Source: Dysgonamonadaceae bacterium (GTDB taxonomy: Bacteria > Bacteroidota > Bacteroidia > Bacteroidales > Azobacteroidaceae). Taken from it: DNA of 10,973 bases. Positions 7,550-10,973 of this stretch are shown in pieces (positions within the stretch are counted from its first letter, which is position 1; the number at the start of each line of letters is the position of its first letter). The stretch lies in NCBI GenBank assembly GCA_031287395.1, contig JAITTA010000331.1, positions 1-10,973 of the forward strand, given 5' to 3'. A program made the position numbers and the translations under genes. A model generated the notes under the pieces. That model was not told the origin of the DNA. It did no database searches and saw nothing but the letters and a program-made list of their open reading frames with translations.

Positions 7550-7782
7550 AATCCAGGTTGTTTTTGATTTTAACACGAAGAGGCTCTTATTTTTCCAATT
7601 TAACAGGCATTTTCCTTCCCTTCGGGCATAGGATTTCCATTCAATCGACTGACTGTCAATTAATCCAAACGAAAAAATCACTTCAAAAACACGGGGATGG
7701 TGGTGGATTGTGTGGTTTATTGACTACCCGTTTTTGCTATTCCTGTTTTGCGCAATACAACATCTGCTGTTTTACACACATA
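7550..7782. other. Unassigned boundary segment between core genes and accessory island
   Basis: These 233 bp hold no gene, tRNA or repeat that I can support. A plus-strand open frame of 83 codons (7558-7809) begins just behind the trxA terminator and runs 27 nt into the end of the oppositely oriented Fic gene; its translation is Cys-rich at the end and resembles no family I know. The segment has a G-rich block near 7691-7722 (GGGGATGGTGGTGGATTG) unlike the surrounding sequence. It could be the scar or end of an integrated element, but no attachment duplicate is visible within the window. Confidence 0.4.
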
Positions 7783-8703
7783 TTACTCATTCTCTTCGTA
7801 ATAATATGAATAATCAATGCCTTTCATAAACATTTCACGGCTGTTGATTTCATCTGTCAAAGCATTTTTCAGCAGGTGTTTTATATCTGTGCTGTTTGTA
7901 GCACTTTTTATCATCGCATTCATATACTCGATTTTACCGATTTTGCTCCAATCAACGCACTTTTTCAAGTTCTTTTTCAGTATCAAATCCAGCCAAATGC
8001 GGGTACTACGTCCATTACCTTCCATGAATGGGTGGGCAATGTTCATCTCCACGTATTTGTTGGCAATTTCCTCAAATGTGTTTTCAGGCATTTCTTCAAT
8101 CTGCTTTAAGGTATTGCCGAGAAAATGTGCTACTGCAAACTGAAAGCCATCTTTCGAAATGTTTTTTTGCCTTATCTGCCCGGCAAAATCGTAAAGCCCT
8201 CCAAAGATATAGGCATGAATCTTCTGCAAGCACCTCGTTGTTCCGATTTCATCCTCGCTAATGAGATTGCTTTCAAAGAAAGAATAGGCTTTCTTTTTGC
8301 TTTGTCCATCAATACTATTGTCGCTGTATGTAAACCAATCAAGAAACTTTACTGCTTTGTTGTTGGGAAAGTGTTTAGCAAGAGAAATAACTCCATCACT
8401 ATCAAGTGTATCAGCTAAACGCCTTTTACCATCCGGAGCTACAAATTTGAAACCGTGAGTAGCACTCACAAGTTGATTTTGCTCTTTGAAAAATTTCCGT
8501 TTTAACCAACGCCAATAATTGTTCGCTTTTGTGTAATCGTCTTGTCCATAGAGTACTGAAACGATATCGACGACATTAAACCACCATTTATTGTTCGCTT
8601 CATCCCAAACGGCACGAACTTCACGGTCGTTGAAAAAACGGATGGATATTTTTGTGTTATTGCTCATCGTATATTCCATTGTATTTTTAATTGTATCGTT
8701 CAT
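7783..8703 (-). CDS. BRO-N/Fic fusion protein, probable AMP-transferase with C-terminal inhibitory motif
   Basis: 306 residues. Residues about 19-125 (IRFFNDREVRAVWDE..., WWFNVVDIVSVL, YWRWLKRKF) resemble the BRO-N domain of phage antirepressors and DinD-like proteins. Residues about 150-275 form a Fic domain with the full catalytic motif HPFMEGNGRSTR (H224, E228, N230, R232, R235), so it should bind Mg and transfer AMP or a related group from a nucleotide to a protein hydroxyl. The C-terminus DYSYYYEENE contains S299-x-x-x-E303, matching the inhibitory (S/T)xxxE(G/N) motif of class III Fic proteins except that residue 304 is Glu. That would make it autoinhibited and explain why no separate antitoxin is seen. 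ATGs at codons 9 and 13 are also plausible starts; Met13 begins nearer the conserved domain. It lies 49 nt after the AlbA_2-HATPase gene on the same strand. The target is unknown. Confidence 0.9.
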   Translation of the reverse strand: MNDTIKNTMEYTMSNNTKISIRFFNDREVRAVWDEANNKWWFNVVDIVSVLYGQDDYTKANNYWRWLKRKFFKEQNQLVSATHGFKFVAPDGKRRLADTLDSDGVISLAKHFPNNKAVKFLDWFTYSDNSIDGQSKKKAYSFFESNLISEDEIGTTRCLQKIHAYIFGGLYDFAGQIRQKNISKDGFQFAVAHFLGNTLKQIEEMPENTFEEIANKYVEMNIAHPFMEGNGRSTRIWLDLILKKNLKKCVDWSKIGKIEYMNAMIKSATNSTDIKHLLKNALTDEINSREMFMKGIDYSYYYEENE

Positions 8704-8752
8704 CTTTTGAATCTTATAAGCTATATCGTAATTCTAAACTCATAATAGCTAA

Positions 8753-10447
8753 TTATTCTAAGTGAAATTGTCCGGAAAGAAATACCTTTCCTTGTTCAGA
8801 GATGATGTATTTGTTTTCCGGATCCGTCGGCTTATCTTCATTTGTCAAAGAAATAAAACCTAATGAACGAAGCGGTTTGATATAATTATCTCTGAATGTT
8901 TTCTCATTCTTATAATTAAATGCAAATAATAAGTCTTTCAGCTTCATGGGCTCTGTACACAGACTTAAAATAGCTATCAGATACCAAGCTTTTTTTCTAA
9001 GTAGCTCCGTACCTTTTTCTGTCCAGCAGGGTACCTTTTCTATTTCTTCTTTTGTAAAAAACTGATTTACAGGCCAATCTAAGGATTTGAGCTGGGTACC
9101 TATTTTATGCCAACTGGGTACCAAAAATAAGAGGACTTCCGTCCATGACGCATTTGATAACACTGCCGGGAGGGCAATATTAGTAAACCCAGCAGAAAGA
9201 TGAATTGAAAAATTGCCATTGAGTTCAAGCCATTTATTCCATTTATCAGCAAATTTGGAGAGGGTTGCAAATACAAGTGGTATTTCTGTGACAAAAGTAT
9301 CATTCTCAATAAATACAGGTTTTGCCCCCGGCACATACAAAGGCAGGTATTTATTGGTATTGCGAATGCCGGAACCAATCTCATCCGTCCAACCAAAAGA
9401 GGTGAAAAATTTGCGAATATTCGGATTCTTGGGATGTGGATTAAATCCATTCGCATTGATCACTCCATGAAAATAAGCGCGGTTGGGATTTGTTATACGG
9501 ACTTCGGTGTCTGTAATGATCATTTCGGTAGATAAAGCACTTGTGTATTCTCTATGAACAATGGCATTGCCAATTACTTCTCTGAATATCTTATCCCGTA
9601 AGTCAATACGTTGATCTCCTTCCAAATAAAATTTTTCAGGCAACTTGTCATTGATAAATTGCTTTAACCTTAAATAAGTATCAATCAGGTTAGTGCGCAA
9701 AGGCGGATTAATTCTGTCATCCCAGCGGTCTTTATTCAGAATGCGAACCATTGCTTCCACTTTGTAAGCAGGCAAAATACTTTGAATAGTTGAATCTTTT
9801 CCAAAAATCAAAGCAGCAGCAAGTGTCAAACCCTCTTCTCCGGTTTGAAAATCAATGCACCATAAAGTGGAATCTCGAAGCATTTGCTCGTCCGAAACCA
9901 ACAGCCAAGGATGATCGCTTTTATTATTTCGGATAATTTGACGTGCTTTTTCAAATAAAGCCGCATCTAAATGTTCCATCTTCAAATGCGGATAAATGAT
10001 CGATTCGGTGAAAAAATTCCGTTTCCTTAAATAAATATCGCTTACTTTATGCTGATTGTTAGTAATATCTATGTCAACTTCAAATTCACGACTATATATA
10101 ATGCCTTTATGATCATGCAATTGGCTGCTTGATGGTGTTTGTATTACCATGACTAAGCCATCAGGATGTTCAACTGTAAAAGGTTGTACATACACTGGAG
10201 GATTTATACAATCTCTTGAGTTCAGGGCAGTAATAATATCCTTTTGCAATTTTGTTGTTGCGTCCCGATTGATGCCTTTTACAATGCCATTATCATCAAC
10301 ACCAAGCAATATTACACCGCCATCGGTATTGGAGAAGCTAACCACAGTTTCGTAAAATGAACCGGGAACTGTGTCTGTTGCTTCCTTGAACTCAATCCGA
10401 AGACCTTCTCCTTGGTTTATAATTTGCTGTAATTGTTGTAAATCCAT
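8753..10447 (-). CDS. AlbA_2 (Schlafen-like)/HATPase_c_4/winged-helix ATP-binding protein (COG2865 type)
   Basis: 564 residues. Residues about 12-140 form the AlbA_2/Schlafen-like domain (GEGLRIEFKEA, then FSNTDGGVILLGVDDNGIVKGI). Residues about 280-390 are a GHKL-type ATP-binding domain with N-box REVIGNAIVHREY (E290, N294) and a glycine box GSGI (358-361). A linker of low conservation (about 400-485) contains two copies of a W-x3-GT element (443-453 and 472-482). Residues about 488-560 resemble a winged helix ending in KYIISEQGKVFL. The family is usually annotated as a transcriptional regulator and occurs widely in accessory and defence islands of Bacteroidota; its biochemical role is poorly known. 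The ATG is 14 nt after the stop of a truncated paralogue-like fragment, and the Fic gene follows by 49 nt, suggesting one transcript. I see no TAnnTTTG promoter directly upstream. Confidence 0.92.
   Translation of the reverse strand: MDLQQLQQIINQGEGLRIEFKEATDTVPGSFYETVVSFSNTDGGVILLGVDDNGIVKGINRDATTKLQKDIITALNSRDCINPPVYVQPFTVEHPDGLVMVIQTPSSSQLHDHKGIIYSREFEVDIDITNNQHKVSDIYLRKRNFFTESIIYPHLKMEHLDAALFEKARQIIRNNKSDHPWLLVSDEQMLRDSTLWCIDFQTGEEGLTLAAALIFGKDSTIQSILPAYKVEAMVRILNKDRWDDRINPPLRTNLIDTYLRLKQFINDKLPEKFYLEGDQRIDLRDKIFREVIGNAIVHREYTSALSTEMIITDTEVRITNPNRAYFHGVINANGFNPHPKNPNIRKFFTSFGWTDEIGSGIRNTNKYLPLYVPGAKPVFIENDTFVTEIPLVFATLSKFADKWNKWLELNGNFSIHLSAGFTNIALPAVLSNASWTEVLLFLVPSWHKIGTQLKSLDWPVNQFFTKEEIEKVPCWTEKGTELLRKKAWYLIAILSLCTEPMKLKDLLFAFNYKNEKTFRDNYIKPLRSLGFISLTNEDKPTDPENKYIISEQGKVFLSGQFHLE
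9008..9122 (-). repeat. Degenerate GGTACC-centred repeats in the linker of the AlbA_2 protein
   Basis: GGTACC occurs at 9117-9122 and 9095-9100, and again at 9030-9035 with a degenerate copy CGTACC at 9008-9013. Within each pair the spacing is exactly 22 nt, so successive copies are read in different frames, as Val-Pro and then Gly-Thr. The encoded elements are VPSWHKIGTQL and VPCWTEKGTEL, 29 residues apart. This looks like the relic of a tandem repeat in the variable linker of this family. Confidence 0.6.
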
Positions 10448-10461
10448 GATTATACTATATG

Positions 10462-10599
10462 TTACAAGTCAATTATTATTTTATCACTACTGCCGATATA
10501 AATCTGTCCACCTTGGGCATTAGCAAAGCCGCATATCATCCATTTGAGATAGTCGTCATGCCAAGAGAATTTGTATTCTATATTTTGTTGTTCGGGCAT
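10462..10599 (-). pseudogene. N-terminal remnant of a second AlbA_2 (Schlafen-like) protein
   Basis: A 45-codon frame with ATG at 10599-10597 and TAA at 10464-10462. It begins MPEQQNIEYKFSWHDDYLKW and continues CGFANAQGGQIYIG, which is the typical opening of AlbA_2/Schlafen-type ATP-binding proteins (E8-Y-K, then N27-A-Q-G-G). After IYIG the expected acidic, Gly-rich continuation is lost and the frame ends within nine codons. The rest of the domain, including everything C-terminal, is missing, so this is most likely a decayed first part of another family member, joined 14 nt upstream of the intact gene. A short translated leader with a regulatory effect on the downstream gene cannot be excluded. 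It starts 27 nt after the HEPN-like fragment stops. Confidence 0.75.
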
Positions 10600-10626
10600 A
10601 TTGTTTTCCTTTATATATTCGAATAT

Positions 10627-10887
10627 TTATGTTGATTTTACAACTTGAGCTATCAGTAAATCATCTTCTATCTTCAACAAGACCAAAACTAATAGCTTCA
10701 AGTAGGCAAAATAAGTATATTCATGTCTTCTCACTTCTTCAGGGTTTGCTTGCGTTCCGTGCAAATAATTGTTTCGCAAATCTAATCCATTTGTAAATTC
10801 ACTTTTATTTAGAAAATAATTGAAATAACTTTGTTCGAGTCTTGAGAATAGTGAACTCTCAAAGAGAATCATGTTTTGCTCTGCCAT
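10627..10887 (-). pseudogene. HEPN-like C-terminal fragment, possibly of a DUF4209-type protein
   Basis: 86 residues from the only in-frame ATG. The segment GLDLRNNYLHG contains R38-x4-H43, the R-x4-6-H motif of HEPN ribonuclease-fold proteins, and is followed by a hydrophobic helix (YLKLLVLVLLKI). The same frame stays open for another 20 codons upstream (10947-10888; ...SFYYYPVAFQEEAVQ) with no start codon and looks protein-like. It is then closed by TAA at 10950-10948, beyond which the frame is open again to the window end. That pattern suggests the 3' part of a larger gene interrupted by a nonsense or frameshift change, though a short independent protein starting at 10887 is possible. C-terminal HEPN-like pieces with an RN..HG element occur in DUF4209-type proteins; this match is from memory. 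Its position ahead of the AlbA_2 genes fits a defence-like island. Confidence 0.5.
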
Positions 10888-10973
10888 TTGAACTGCTTCT
10901 TCCTGAAAGGCTACAGGATAATAATAAAAAGATGCAACCTCATTATTTTAGATATAAATTGCCCCACTATACT

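Noticed and set aside
7735..7755. Possible CTnDOT-like attachment core (GTAnnTTTGC) near the TTTTGC sequences
   Set aside because: No site fits the ten-base pattern and no duplicate or integrase is visible in the window.
7558..7809. Plus-strand 83-codon open frame after the trxA terminator
   Set aside because: It begins directly behind a strong terminator, has no promoter box that I can see, resembles no family and runs into the Fic gene on the opposite strand; described only as part of the unassigned segment.
7817..8418. Overlapping plus-strand frames opposite the Fic gene
   Set aside because: They are antisense to intact Fic and BRO-N motifs, overlap one another and show no family features.
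1..10973. CRISPR arrays, tRNA or rRNA genes, insertion sequences
   Set aside because: No regularly spaced direct repeats, no cloverleaf or rRNA-like sequence and no transposase were found on reading both strands.

Overview
The window looks like a Bacteroidota (probably Bacteroidales) chromosome segment. Two sites match the Bacteroides promoter form (TTTG-N19-TAnnTTTG, or its TAnnTTTG half), Shine-Dalgarno sequences are absent, and the DnaE and thioredoxin proteins are of that kind. Genus cannot be fixed from the sequence alone.

Left part (1-3300, all minus strand): a hemerythrin-fold protein related to the RIC/ScdA/YtfE iron-sulfur repair family is followed 5 nt later by a LuxR/NarL-type response regulator that runs off the window. 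Both lack hallmark residues: the first has no CCGG-type cysteine motif, the second no phosphoacceptor Asp. Upstream lies a compact four-gene operon encoding an ABC ATPase, a six-helix membrane protein, a YtrA-type GntR repressor and a previously uncalled 50-residue single-span membrane peptide. Its promoter matches the Bacteroides consensus exactly. A near-perfect inverted repeat (TAGTGTACTA...TAATACACTA) just downstream of the -7 box is the likely operator of the GntR protein.

Centre (3300-7550, plus strand): housekeeping genes. dnaE encodes the replicative polymerase with catalytic Asp and PHP metal ligands all present. trxA follows, then a strong 16-bp intrinsic terminator.

Right part (7550-10973, minus strand): an accessory, defence- or toxin-like island that by eye is more AT-rich and partly decayed. 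In transcription order it holds a HEPN-like (RNNYLH) C-terminal fragment behind an in-frame stop, a 45-codon N-terminal remnant of an AlbA_2/Schlafen protein, a complete 564-residue AlbA_2-HATPase-winged helix protein, and a BRO-N/Fic fusion that appears to carry its own C-terminal inhibitory motif. The 230 bp between the trxA terminator and the Fic gene contains nothing I can assign and marks the core/accessory boundary.

Most notable points are the BRO-N/Fic fusion, the remnant plus intact AlbA_2 pair, the GntR operator-promoter overlap with its operon-end small membrane peptide, and the degenerate hemerythrin/receiver pair.
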